Part shown: piece after piece, positions 7,935-16,472 of the stretch | Layout: each line of letters begins with the position of its first letter | How positions within the stretch are numbered: position 1 is the stretch's first letter | Origin: Opitutus sp. | GTDB taxonomy: Bacteria > Verrucomicrobiota > Verrucomicrobiia > Opitutales > Opitutaceae | Direction: 5' to 3' | NCBI GenBank assembly: GCA_013821985.1 | Contig: PNJQ01000013.1 | Location: 1 to 57,300 of the forward strand | Length of the DNA stretch: 57,300 nucleotides | The notes under the pieces: generated by a model | The model's database searches: none | What the model was told of the DNA's origin: nothing | The model's input: the letters and a program-made list of their open reading frames with translations, nothing else | Position numbers and translations under genes: made by a program

Positions 7935-8606
7935 TCAAGTCCGCACCGCGCGCCCCGCGTCGTCCGAGAACCAATCCACACGTCGGGTGAAGAACATCAC
8001 CGCACCCAAGGCGAGGAACAACGCCGCGGTCCCCGCGAGCAGCGCGTAGTCTTCCATCCGCAAAATCACGAACAGCGTGCCGTGCTCCGCGGCGAGCAGC
8101 GCCGCAATCATGCTCGCGCGCGCGGCGCTGCCGAGGATCGACACGCAATACATCACGATCATCCCCGACGATGCGATTGCTGCTCCCGCATACGCAGCAC
8201 CGGGCGGCAACACTTCACCGAGCGCGAGCAACGCGAGGTAAAACAACACGAGCGCTGCACCGACGAGCGCGTAGTGCACCATGTGCAGACGCAGCCCCGT
8301 CAGCGTCTCGAACAAAAAGAACGCCGTGAACACGAGCCCGATGATCAGCGGGCTGTGCTTCAGTGCGCGCTCGACCATCCGGTAACCTTCCGCCGCCGAG
8401 GCGCCGTCGCGTAACGCCGTGAGTTCGCTCTCGGACGCGCTGCGCCATTGCATGCGCTCCTGCCGGAGCCCGTTGATGAAGAGCAGCGGAATCATCAGCG
8501 CCACGGTGAGTCCGGCGATGAAGATGAGATTCAAAACGACATTCCGCCGACTGAGAACAGGGAGAACGATCGTCGGAGCGATGCGGGGCGGTTCCGGATT
8601 TTGCAT
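7935..8606 (-). CDS. creD: Short CreD-like inner membrane protein
   Basis: 223 residues. The C-terminal half is a clear match to CreD: HYALVGAALVLFYLALLALGE, then RMEDYALLAGTAALF and FFTRRVDWF close to the end. Typical CreD is about 450 residues with a large periplasmic domain between the first two membrane segments; here residues 55-90 replace most of it. CreD is a target of the CreBC system linked to envelope stress and beta-lactam response in Gammaproteobacteria. I chose the ATG at 8606; an 11-bp repeat array resembling CreB boxes lies 24-61 bp upstream. It is downstream of creC in the same orientation. Confidence 0.8.
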   Translation of the reverse strand: MQNPEPPRIAPTIVLPVLSRRNVVLNLIFIAGLTVALMIPLLFINGLRQERMQWRSASESELTALRDGASAAEGYRMVERALKHSPLIIGLVFTAFFLFETLTGLRLHMVHYALVGAALVLFYLALLALGEVLPPGAAYAGAAIASSGMIVMYCVSILGSAARASMIAALLAAEHGTLFVILRMEDYALLAGTAALFLALGAVMFFTRRVDWFSDDAGRAVRT

Positions 8607-8629
8607 GGTCCCGAAGCTAGTCGCTGCGC

Positions 8630-8667
8630 GTGAAGCCTTGATGAAGCCGCCATGAAATCGCCGCGAA
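8630..8667 (-). promoter_or_regulatory. Candidate CreB operator array (11-bp direct repeats) upstream of creD
   Basis: On the minus strand the pentamers TTCGC, TTCAT, TTCAT and TTCAC follow one another at an exact 11-bp spacing (plus-strand GTGAA at 8630, ATGAA at 8641, ATGAA at 8652, GCGAA at 8663). The known E. coli cre tag is TTCAC-N6-TTCAC, which has the same 11-bp period. A -10-like TAGCTT lies between the array and the start codon, which would imply a very short leader. Confidence 0.6.
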
Positions 8668-8680
8668 ATGAGCGAAAGTC

Positions 8681-8742
8681 GGTCCGGCTTCAACCGGACC
8701 CGTTGCGTTCTCGTCCGTTCAATCGGGCCGGCTGAAGCCGGC
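8681..8742. repeat. Paired REP-like hairpins in the creC-creD spacer
   Basis: GGTCCGG (8681-8687) pairs with CCGGACC (8694-8700), and GCCGGC (8727-8732) pairs with GCCGGC (8737-8742). The two hairpins share a CCGGCTTCA core in opposite orientation. The second is followed by TCTGTTTTT at 8743-8751 on the plus strand, where no plus-strand gene ends, so I treat the pair as a repeat rather than a functional terminator. Confidence 0.55.
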
Positions 8743-8762
8743 TCTGTTTTTCTCGTGCCCGC

Positions 8763-10133
8763 TCAAAGCGCCGGCACCCACAAGGTCGCGCGCGCTCCGC
8801 CCTCGGGACGGTTCTCCAGCGCCACGCCGCCGCGATGCAGCTCCGCGATCTCGCGCACGAGCGCCAAGCCGAGTCCCGTGCTCTTGCGCCCGGTCGCGGG
8901 CCGCGGCAGCGAATAAAAGCGCTCGAATACGCGCGGCAGCGCGAAGTCCGGCACACCCGGACCGGAATCCTCCACGACCCACACCACGCGACCATCGGGG
9001 CTTTGTCCGGTGCGAAGCACCACGCGGCCCTCCGCGGCCGAAAATTGCAGTGCGTTCTGCAACAGATTCACCAGCGCCTCGCGCAACAACACCGCCTCGC
9101 CCCGCACGGTCAACGGCTCGGCGGCCGCCGCGCTTTCCAGTTCGACCCCCGCGGCAACGAACGCTGGACGCAGCACGTTCGCGGCGTCGGCGGCGAGTTT
9201 CGCCGCGTCGAGCACTTCCGCGTGCTGCAATTGCTTTCTCGCCTCCAACGAAGACAACTCCAGCAGACGGTCGATGATCGTCTGAATGCGCGCGGCTTCA
9301 GCGCGGATATTTCCCAGAAAACGACTGCGCTCCTCCGGCGGCATGTTCTCGTCGAGCAATTCCGCCGCACCGCGGATCGCCGCGAGCGGCGCCTTCACCT
9401 CGTGCGCGAGCGCCTGCGTGTAATGTTCGGCGTGCTTCCGGCCCTCGAGCACATCGCGCATTTCCTCGAACGCGCGTGCGAGTTCCGCGATCTCCCGCGC
9501 GCGCGAAATCGGCGCCGTCGATCCGCGGCCATCGCGCACCGCACGTGCGTGCACCGTCAGCCGCTCGATCGAACGCGCGAGCCGCGCCGCCACCCACCAG
9601 CCGATCGCGACCATCGCGAGCGCGATCGCGCCGGCCCAACCCACCATGCGCCAGCGCGCGCGCGTCACGCCTTCGGTCACGGTGTCGAGCGGACGGCCAA
9701 CGCCGACCCAGCCGAGCAATTCGCCGCCGCGTCGCACCGCGGCGCGCACGCGCAGCTCGTTGCGCACAACTGCGACATTCGAATAGGAATAGTTTTCCGA
9801 CGCGGCCTTCCCGCCGCCCGTCATGCCCCACAGATAAAGTTCGCCGACATCGTGCCCCGCCGCGTCGAAGACCACGCGGCCTTCCCGATCGCACGCGAAC
9901 ACGCGCAACAACTCCGCCTGCGCCGGCAATTGTGCGAGCGGCCGTGTCCAGTCGGCGTCGCTCGACCCCGCCGCCGCATACGTGGCGAGAAACGCCGCGG
10001 TATCGCCCATGGTGCGTCGCATCGATTCGACGTAGCGCAACTGCACGTCGTGTAGTGCGAGTCCCATCACTGCCGCAAAACCCAGCGCGGACACGCCGAC
10101 ATAGACGCCAAAGATGATCGTCCGGATTCTCAC
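8763..10133 (-). CDS. creC: Sensor histidine kinase CreC
   Basis: 456 residues. One N-terminal membrane helix (residues 4-26), a periplasmic sensor domain to about 175, a second helix (178-200) and a HAMP linker lead into a HisKA domain with AHEVKAPLAAIRG, whose His is the phosphorylation site. The HATPase domain has NLLQNALQFS, EDSGPGVP and STGLGLALVREIAELHRG. The order and spacing match CreC, the partner of CreB. I chose the GTG at 10133 because it overlaps the creB stop as GTGA, putting the first membrane helix directly at the N-terminus. Confidence 0.88.
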   Translation of the reverse strand: MRIRTIIFGVYVGVSALGFAAVMGLALHDVQLRYVESMRRTMGDTAAFLATYAAAGSSDADWTRPLAQLPAQAELLRVFACDREGRVVFDAAGHDVGELYLWGMTGGGKAASENYSYSNVAVVRNELRVRAAVRRGGELLGWVGVGRPLDTVTEGVTRARWRMVGWAGAIALAMVAIGWWVAARLARSIERLTVHARAVRDGRGSTAPISRAREIAELARAFEEMRDVLEGRKHAEHYTQALAHEVKAPLAAIRGAAELLDENMPPEERSRFLGNIRAEAARIQTIIDRLLELSSLEARKQLQHAEVLDAAKLAADAANVLRPAFVAAGVELESAAAAEPLTVRGEAVLLREALVNLLQNALQFSAAEGRVVLRTGQSPDGRVVWVVEDSGPGVPDFALPRVFERFYSLPRPATGRKSTGLGLALVREIAELHRGGVALENRPEGGARATLWVPAL

Positions 10134-10831
10134 GCGTCCTCGCGCAGCGAGTAGCCCAGTCCGCGATGCGTCTCGATGGGATCGGCCGTGGGGGCGACCG
10201 TCCGCAGCTTCGCGCGCACGGACTTCACGTGCGCATCGACCGTGCGATCGAGCGACGCACCGGGATCGTCCCACGCCGCCGCCAGCAATTGCTCGCGACT
10301 GAACACGCGGCCGGGCGACGCCAACAAGGCGCCGAGCAGGCGGTATTCGTTGCGCGTCAGTTCGAGCGCGTGGTTGCGAAAACGAATGCGGCACCGCGCC
10401 TCATCGTGCTCCCAGCCCGCGGGCAATTTCGCCGCGTTGGTCCCGTTGGGCTGCAGCGTTGCAGCTGTCCGCCGCAACACCGCGCGCACGCGGGCGGTGA
10501 GTTCACGTGGGCTGAACGGCTTCGCGAGGTAGTCGTCCGCGCCGAGTTCGAGTCCGACGACGCGATCCGTTTCGCCACCGCGGGCAGTCAGAAAAATTAC
10601 CGGCACCGCGCGCCTCCGCTGCAATTCGCGGCACACATCGAAGCCGCTCTGATCGGGCAGGCCGACATCGAGCACGACGAGCGCAATATCCTGCGCCGCC
10701 ACCACCGCGAGCGCCTCGCGGCCCGAGGACTTCCACACCGGCTCGAATCCCTCCGTGCGCAACGCGTAGATGATCGTGTCCGCGATTGCGGGCTCGTCCT
10801 CGACCACCAGGATTCTCGGCTTGCTCGGCAT
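10130..10831 (-). CDS. creB: OmpR-type response regulator CreB
   Basis: 233 residues. The receiver domain has the acidic pocket EDE at 11-13, phospho-acceptor Asp55 in LDVGLPDQSGF and Lys in DYLAKPFSPRE. The C-terminal winged helix-turn-helix reads LTRNEYRLLGALLASPGRVFS and ends RTVDAHVKSVRAKLR, THRGLGYSLRED. The VGLPD and THRG-GYSLR signatures are those of CreB rather than PhoB or OmpR. It should activate promoters carrying TTCAC direct repeats; the array before creD fits. It is the first gene of creB-creC-creD, just downstream of the symporter gene (28-bp spacer), so it may also be read from there. Confidence 0.9.
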   Translation of the reverse strand: MPSKPRILVVEDEPAIADTIIYALRTEGFEPVWKSSGREALAVVAAQDIALVVLDVGLPDQSGFDVCRELQRRRAVPVIFLTARGGETDRVVGLELGADDYLAKPFSPRELTARVRAVLRRTAATLQPNGTNAAKLPAGWEHDEARCRIRFRNHALELTRNEYRLLGALLASPGRVFSREQLLAAAWDDPGASLDRTVDAHVKSVRAKLRTVAPTADPIETHRGLGYSLREDA

Positions 10832-10859
10832 GGCGCAGTCTTCGCCCACTGCATCGTCC

Positions 10860-12608
10860 CTAGCAAGCGTGCGAATGCCTGGCCGGCTGCCGATCGGGCC
10901 GCGGCGGCGCAGACGCTCCGCCTCCGCGCCAGACATACCAGCCCAGCCCAAGCCAGAGCAACGCCGCGGGCACGACACTCGGCCACATCCGCAACATCGC
11001 GCCCATCGGAAGCAGAAAAGTCAGGACCTGCCAAACGAGGGCGGCGGCGAGCAATTTCAAATCGCCGCGATGTTCCCGGCGATGCGGCTCGGCCCAAGCG
11101 CGGGGCCAGGCTCCGAACGGCCGCACCCGCTGGTAAAACTCGCGCAGGACATTCGCCTCGACCGCGGTGGTCAAAAGTGTCGCCGCGACGCTCGCCACAA
11201 ACGAGACGCCGGCGATGGCGAGGAACTGCGTCGCCTCGTTCCAGCCGTCGGGCGTCACGAGGGCGAACCACAGGGCCGCCGCAAATCCCCCCGCCACGCC
11301 CAGCACGAAGCCGGCGCCGTTAAACCGCGCCCAAAACCACCGGAGCGCGAACGGCACGAGAAACGCTGGAAATAACAACATCACGATGCCGACCCAAATG
11401 CCCAACACCGACGCACCCAGCCAGATCGCGAGACCGAGCCCGAGCACGACCACCAGCGCCGACGCGGCATAGCCGGCCCACACGCGCTCCCGCGGGCTTG
11501 CGCGCGGCCGGAGCGGTTCGTAAACATCCCGCACCAGGTAGGACGCCCCGGCGTTGATCGTGCTGTCAAAGGTGGACATCGCCGCCGCCAGCAGCGCCGC
11601 CACCATCAGCCCGCGCACCCCGGCCGGGAAAAAATCCGAGTGCAACACCTGCGGGAGCACCGCTTCGGCCTGCTCGAGCGTTCCCACTGGAAGCCCGAGC
11701 TTCAACGCGAGGAGCACAATCCCCAACACCATCGGCCACCGCGCGGCAAACAGCAGCAGCCAGAGCACGCCGATTTTCCGACATTCCTCTTCCGAACGGG
11801 CCGCATAAAACCGCTGCGCCATGTAGGCCGAGCCACCACTGCCGCCGAGACCCTCCAACACTCCCTTCGCCGCCCACACCAGCACGAAGGCCCCGAACGG
11901 CACATAAGGTTCCAACGCAGGATCACTAAGGCGCGGCAGGAAACTGTTCAACGGCGCGGCCGTCCACGTCGCGAGCAACTCCGGCGTCACTTGTTGCGCC
12001 GCGATCACCGCAACATAAATCGCCGCCGCGCCGATCAGTCCGGCTTGAAACACATCGGTCCAGATCACGCCGTCGAGTCCACCAGCCAGCGTGTAGCCGA
12101 ACGCCACCAACGCCACGCCCACCGAACACTGCACCGGCGTGAACGGCAGAAATTCGCTGAGGAATCGTCCGCCCGCGGTGACGAAGAAAACAATCATCGC
12201 GACCGTCAGCACGATGTAGGTGAGCGCCGCGGTAAACCGCGCCGCGCGACCCCAGCCGTTCTCGCCGAAGCGCAGCACCATCCACTCCGCCGTCGTCATC
12301 ACGCCGGAGCGCCGGTGCCACTTGCCCATGAACGCGAGGAACACCGCGATCGGCAACACGACGCCGCCGCGCAATTCGACGAACAATCCCTGCAATCCGT
12401 AGAGCGACAGCATCGCGACAATCGCGGTGGTGCCCGCGACGTCGAGGTTGCTCGCCATGCCGGACGCGCCGAGCGCCCACCACGGCAGCCGGTTGCTGCC
12501 GAGAAAATATTCTTCGCTGCTCCGGCCGGCTCGCCTCGCCAGCCAGACACCAGCAATGAGCAGCGCGGCGAAATAGCCACCGACGACGAGCCAATCGAGG
12601 GAGTGCAT
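10860..12608 (-). CDS. Sodium:solute symporter (SSS family)
   Basis: 582 residues, about 13 membrane segments, with the SSS-family hallmarks: SSEEYFLGSNRLPWWALGASGMASN near residues 30-55, ALTYIVLTVAMIVFF, the GGLDGVIWTDVFQ segment and the core motif MSTFDSTINAGASYLVRDVY. Such carriers use Na+ to import sugars, carboxylates, amino acids or osmolytes; the substrate cannot be read here. The start is taken at the ATG 12608; an in-frame ATG at 12635 would add nine residues. It is divergent from the mannosylfructose-type operon, which leaves open a sugar or osmolyte substrate, and lies just upstream of creB. Confidence 0.85.
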   Translation of the reverse strand: MHSLDWLVVGGYFAALLIAGVWLARRAGRSSEEYFLGSNRLPWWALGASGMASNLDVAGTTAIVAMLSLYGLQGLFVELRGGVVLPIAVFLAFMGKWHRRSGVMTTAEWMVLRFGENGWGRAARFTAALTYIVLTVAMIVFFVTAGGRFLSEFLPFTPVQCSVGVALVAFGYTLAGGLDGVIWTDVFQAGLIGAAAIYVAVIAAQQVTPELLATWTAAPLNSFLPRLSDPALEPYVPFGAFVLVWAAKGVLEGLGGSGGSAYMAQRFYAARSEEECRKIGVLWLLLFAARWPMVLGIVLLALKLGLPVGTLEQAEAVLPQVLHSDFFPAGVRGLMVAALLAAAMSTFDSTINAGASYLVRDVYEPLRPRASPRERVWAGYAASALVVVLGLGLAIWLGASVLGIWVGIVMLLFPAFLVPFALRWFWARFNGAGFVLGVAGGFAAALWFALVTPDGWNEATQFLAIAGVSFVASVAATLLTTAVEANVLREFYQRVRPFGAWPRAWAEPHRREHRGDLKLLAAALVWQVLTFLLPMGAMLRMWPSVVPAALLWLGLGWYVWRGGGASAPPRPDRQPARHSHAC

Positions 12609-12710
12609 CCGGCCCAACTTAACAGATGTGTCCATCGGTAAATTCCCCAGTCACTCCGGAAGATTTTTCTTGGCAGGTTTCTCCGACCGGCGTCTCGTAA
12701 GGGCGGGGTC

Positions 12711-12767
12711 GTTCACGTTTCCCGCGGCCGCTTCGCCGCGCCCCAGCCTTCGTGCGGTGACGTGAAC
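12711..12767. promoter_or_regulatory. Inverted repeat in the divergent symporter/osmolyte promoter region
   Basis: GTTCACGT at 12711-12718 and ACGTGAAC at 12760-12767 are perfect 8-bp arms separated by 41 bp, in the 260-bp region between the divergent genes. This could be paired half-sites for a looping regulator or chance in GC-rich DNA. Confidence 0.3.
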
Positions 12768-12868
12768 GGCGTCACGCGCCGGCCCTTCCGGCGCACCGCG
12801 GTCCGCCGCGGCTCAACGCTCACCGCTTCCGCGTCGACTCAGGCGCCGGCAGCACAACCCACACAGTC

Positions 12869-14206
12869 ATGTCAGTCACACTCCCTGAGTCCGCGCTTCC
12901 GCGCATCGGCTTGGTTTCCACCCACGGTTATGTCGCGGCCGAGCCTCCGCTCGGAGCCGCCGACACCGGCGGTCAGGTCGTTTACGTCCTCGAACTCGCC
13001 AAGAAGCTCGCGCAACTCGGCTTCGAGGTCGATGTCTGGACCCGCCGTTTCGAGGACCAGCCCGAAATCGACGTCATCAACGAACGCGTCCGCGTGCTGC
13101 GCGCGCCGTGCGGCGGGACCAACTTCATCGACAAGGAATACCTCGTCCGCCACCTCCCGGAATGGGCGGAAAACGTCCTGCGCTTCATCGAGCGCCGCCG
13201 GCTGCGCTATCATTTTTTCAACAGCCATTATTGGGACGCCGGCTACGCCACCCAGCGGCTGGCGGAGGCGCTCGACGTGCCGCACGTCCACACGCCGCAT
13301 TCCCTCGGCATTTGGAAAAAGCAACTGATGGAGCGCGACTACCCGCACGACGCCGCGAACTTCGAAAAGAAATACAACTTCACCCAGCGCATCAACGAGG
13401 AGACGCTCCTCTATCGCACGTGCGAGCAGATCATCGCGACGACGCCTGACCAGCTCGACATGATCGTGAAGGATTACGGCGCGCCCGCCGAGCAGGTCGC
13501 GATGATTCCGCCCGGCTATGACGACAATCGCTTCTACCCCGTCAGCGCCGCCTCGCGCAACGCCGTGCGCCAGCGCCTCGGCTTCGAGGGCAAGGTCATC
13601 CTCGCGATCGGCCGCCTCGCGCGCAACAAGGGCTACGACCTGCTGATCGACGCCTTCTCCGTCGTCGCGCCGCGCATCGAGGACGCCGTGCTGCATCTTG
13701 CCGTCGGCGGCACGACGCCCAATCCCGCCGAGCAGCAGATCCTCGACGACCTCAAGAATCAGGTCGCGCAACTCGGCCTGACCGACCGCGTGAAATTCGA
13801 CGGTTTCGTGAGCGACGCCGACCTCGCCGATCATTACCGGGCGGCCGATGCGTTTGTGTTGAGCAGCCGTTACGAGCCGTTCGGCATGACCGCGATCGAG
13901 GCGATGGCGTGCGGCACCCCGACCGTCATCACGACACACGGCGGCTTGTTCCGGGCCGTGACGTTCGGGCGGCACGCGCTCTACGCCGACACGTTTGACA
14001 AGGAGGATCTCGGCATCTCGATCGTGAAAATCCTGCGCCACCCGCGCCTGTCGAACCGCCTCGCCCGCATGGGCGCGCACAAGGCCCGCAGTCTCTTCAC
14101 GTGGACGGGCATTGCGCAGCAATTGATCAGCTTGATCGAATCGCGCGCGACCGCCCATGCCTTCACCGACAACGAATGGGACGAGCCGTGGAATGACGGT
14201 GATTGA
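12869..14206 (+). CDS. mfpsA: GT4 mannosylfructose-phosphate / sucrose-phosphate synthase-like glycosyltransferase
   Basis: 445 residues, cytoplasmic. It transfers a hexose from a nucleotide sugar to fructose 6-phosphate. The N-terminal Rossmann part has LGAADTGGQVVYVLELAKKL (fructose-phosphate and nucleotide site), then HTPHSLGIWKK and PPGYDDNRFYP. The C-terminal domain has IGRLARNKGYDLLIDAF and the GT4 E-x7-E motif EPFGMTAIE near residue 336. From memory it resembles Agrobacterium MfpsA, including the WNDGD C-terminus, more than true sucrose-phosphate synthases, so GDP-mannose is the likelier donor. It is the first gene of the osmolyte cluster. The symbol is by homology only. Confidence 0.85.
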   Translation: MSVTLPESALPRIGLVSTHGYVAAEPPLGAADTGGQVVYVLELAKKLAQLGFEVDVWTRRFEDQPEIDVINERVRVLRAPCGGTNFIDKEYLVRHLPEWAENVLRFIERRRLRYHFFNSHYWDAGYATQRLAEALDVPHVHTPHSLGIWKKQLMERDYPHDAANFEKKYNFTQRINEETLLYRTCEQIIATTPDQLDMIVKDYGAPAEQVAMIPPGYDDNRFYPVSAASRNAVRQRLGFEGKVILAIGRLARNKGYDLLIDAFSVVAPRIEDAVLHLAVGGTTPNPAEQQILDDLKNQVAQLGLTDRVKFDGFVSDADLADHYRAADAFVLSSRYEPFGMTAIEAMACGTPTVITTHGGLFRAVTFGRHALYADTFDKEDLGISIVKILRHPRLSNRLARMGAHKARSLFTWTGIAQQLISLIESRATAHAFTDNEWDEPWNDGD

Positions 14207-14217
14207 CCGCCACGCAA

Positions 14218-14299
14218 TGAGGTGGGCGGGCAGGTCCCTCTGCCCGCCAAGTTCGCCGCAGTCGTTTTGACGTGCAGAGGGACCTGTGCGACCACCTCA
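14218..14299. repeat. REPIN-like inverted repeat between the synthase and phosphatase genes
   Basis: TGAGGTGG (14218-14225) and CAGGTCCCTCTGC (14231-14243) are repeated in reverse complement as GCAGAGGGACCTG (14274-14286) and CCACCTCA (14292-14299). The structure fills the spacer and ends 19 bp before the next start codon. Confidence 0.8.
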
Positions 14300-14318
14300 C
14301 TGTCGAACGATCAACTCC

Positions 14319-16418
14319 ATGACCAATTCCGAACCCGTCCGCCTCTTCGCCACCGATCTTGACGGCACACTGCTCGGCAACTCCGAGGCGACGCAACGGT
14401 TCAAAGCCGCGTGGGAAGCGCTGACGCCCGAGGCGCGGCCACTGCTGGTCTATAACAGCGGCCGGCTCGTGCCGGACTTGCGCCGCTTTGTGGACAGCGG
14501 CGTGTTGCCCGCCGGGGATTTTTGGATCGGGGGCGTCGGCACCGAAGTATTCGACGTGCAAGCCGGCCACATGCTGCACGAGTTCGACCGCAACCTCGCG
14601 GAGGGCTGGGACCTCGCGCGCGTGCAGGAGATCGTCGCACACCTGCCGGGCATCCGGCTCCAGCCCGCGGAATTCCAGACCGCCTTCAAGAGCAGCTGGT
14701 ATCTATCGAACGCGCAGCCAAAGCTGCTGCGCGAACTCAAGCGCCAGCTCACCGAGGCGGGCGTCGCGGTGCAGGTGGTTTATTCCAGCTCGCGGGACCT
14801 CGATATTCTGCCGCACAACGCCACCAAGGGCGGCGCGCTGCGCTGGCTGTGCGAGCGATTGCAGCTGCGCTTCGAACAAGTCCTCGTCGCCGGCGACACC
14901 GGCAACGACGCGAGCATGTTCCGCCTGCCCGGCGTGCGCGGCATCATTGTCGAAAACGCCTTTCCCGAACTCTACGAGGCGACCGTGGACATCCCGATCT
15001 ACAGCTCGCGACGCATCCTGGCCGACGGCGTGCTCGATGGGCTCTGCCACTACGGGATCGTGTGCGAATTGCCGACGAAGCACGAAACGCGCGCCCGCCG
15101 CGAGGACCTCGCGCCCGGTTTTCGGATGCTCTTCGAAGGCATCCAGCTCGGCACGCTCGGCGACGACGAAAAGAGCTACGTGCGCACCGCCTATGAAAAG
15201 GCAATCGTCGCGCTGAAGAAAAACATCACGCCGCTCGGTTTTTCCGCGTGCTCGCTGAACGACAACCGCATCACCGGCACCGACGCAAACTACCGCAGCG
15301 TCTGGGCGCGCGACGGCGCCATCACGGTATGGAGCACGTTGCGCGTGCAGGACGAGGAAGTCCGCGCCGCCCAAGTGCGCACGCTCGAGACGTTGCTCAA
15401 CGCCGCGTCCCCGACGGGACAAATCCCCGCCAATGTCCGCCTCGCTGATGGCGTGCCGGACTATTCCGGTGTCGGCAATATCGCGTCGATCGACAGCGGC
15501 CTCTGGGTCATCATCGCGCTCTACAGCTACGCCGCGCACACGGGCGATTATTCCCTGCTCTATAAGCACGCCGACCGCCTCCAGCTCGTCATGAACTGGC
15601 TCAGCGCGCAGGACAGCAACAATGACGGCCTGCTCGAGATTCCCGAGGCCGGTGACTGGACGGATCTGTTCGGCCGCAGCTACAACGTCCTCTACGACGA
15701 GGTGCTCTGGTTCCGCGCGAATCTCTGCTACGGCCGCATCCTCGAGTTCATGGGCCAGTTCAATCGCGCCGCCGAATACCTGCGCTGGTCGCAACACATC
15801 CGCGGGCGCGTGCTGAGCAGTTTTTGGACGACCACTCAGCCCGGCGAGGAAGAGGCGCGCCGACCGCACCGGTTCGCCGACCGGCAGTTCGCGCTCGGCG
15901 ACACGCAGTATCTCTTGGCGGAGATCACGCCCTTCGCGTTCAACTGGCGCTGCGACGTCTATGCCAACATTCTCGCGTTCCTCATGAACCTGCTCGACAT
16001 CGAGCGCGCGCGCACAGCGTTCCGTTTCATGTGGGGCGTGGGCGTGAATCAACCGTGGCCGGTCTCAAATCTCTATCCGGTCGTGCAGGCCGGCGATCCC
16101 GACTGGCGCGCCTACTACACGGTGAACCTGCTCAATCTGCCGCATCACTACCATAACGGCGGCCGCTGGCCGTTCATCGGCGGCATGTGGGTGCGCTTCA
16201 TCCAGCGACTGGGCTTCCACGAAGTCGCCTGCCGCGAACTGGTGCGTCTCGCCCAGATGAACCAACTCGGCCGAGACCAGGAGTGGGAATTCAACGAATG
16301 GATCCACGGCACGACCGGTCGTCCGATGGGCAAGGCGTTCCAAGCCTGGTCCGCGGCGTCGTTCATCCACGCCTGTCACGAACTCGACGCCGACCCAACG
16401 GCCGACCGCGTCGATTAA
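14319..16418 (+). CDS. Mannosylfructose/sucrose-phosphate phosphatase fused to a GH100-like glycoside hydrolase
   Basis: 699 residues in two domains. Residues 6-250 are a HAD-IIB sugar-phosphate phosphatase: FATDLDGTLLG supplies the nucleophile Asp, SGR is motif II, and AGDTGNDASMF is motif IV. Residues about 265-690 are a six-hairpin glycosidase: VWARDGAITVW, a (6/6)-barrel, then YHNGGRWPFIGG and GTTGRPMGKAFQAWSAASF, which parallel the HNGGSWP and TGR-QTWS motifs of neutral/alkaline invertases. One chain could therefore finish synthesis of the phosphorylated disaccharide and also cleave the free disaccharide. I chose the ATG at 14319 because the HAD motif begins about ten residues later. The fusion is unusual. 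Confidence 0.85.
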   Translation: MTNSEPVRLFATDLDGTLLGNSEATQRFKAAWEALTPEARPLLVYNSGRLVPDLRRFVDSGVLPAGDFWIGGVGTEVFDVQAGHMLHEFDRNLAEGWDLARVQEIVAHLPGIRLQPAEFQTAFKSSWYLSNAQPKLLRELKRQLTEAGVAVQVVYSSSRDLDILPHNATKGGALRWLCERLQLRFEQVLVAGDTGNDASMFRLPGVRGIIVENAFPELYEATVDIPIYSSRRILADGVLDGLCHYGIVCELPTKHETRARREDLAPGFRMLFEGIQLGTLGDDEKSYVRTAYEKAIVALKKNITPLGFSACSLNDNRITGTDANYRSVWARDGAITVWSTLRVQDEEVRAAQVRTLETLLNAASPTGQIPANVRLADGVPDYSGVGNIASIDSGLWVIIALYSYAAHTGDYSLLYKHADRLQLVMNWLSAQDSNNDGLLEIPEAGDWTDLFGRSYNVLYDEVLWFRANLCYGRILEFMGQFNRAAEYLRWSQHIRGRVLSSFWTTTQPGEEEARRPHRFADRQFALGDTQYLLAEITPFAFNWRCDVYANILAFLMNLLDIERARTAFRFMWGVGVNQPWPVSNLYPVVQAGDPDWRAYYTVNLLNLPHHYHNGGRWPFIGGMWVRFIQRLGFHEVACRELVRLAQMNQLGRDQEWEFNEWIHGTTGRPMGKAFQAWSAASFIHACHELDADPTADRVD

Positions 16419-16472
16419 TGATCCGTGTTGCGCACGCTTCCGGCGCTGCGCCCCGCCACCAATCCCCCGCCG

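Noticed and set aside
8727..8751. GCCGGC hairpin followed by TTTTT as a terminator
   Set aside because: It is oriented for plus-strand transcription, where no gene ends; the flanking genes creC and creD are on the minus strand.
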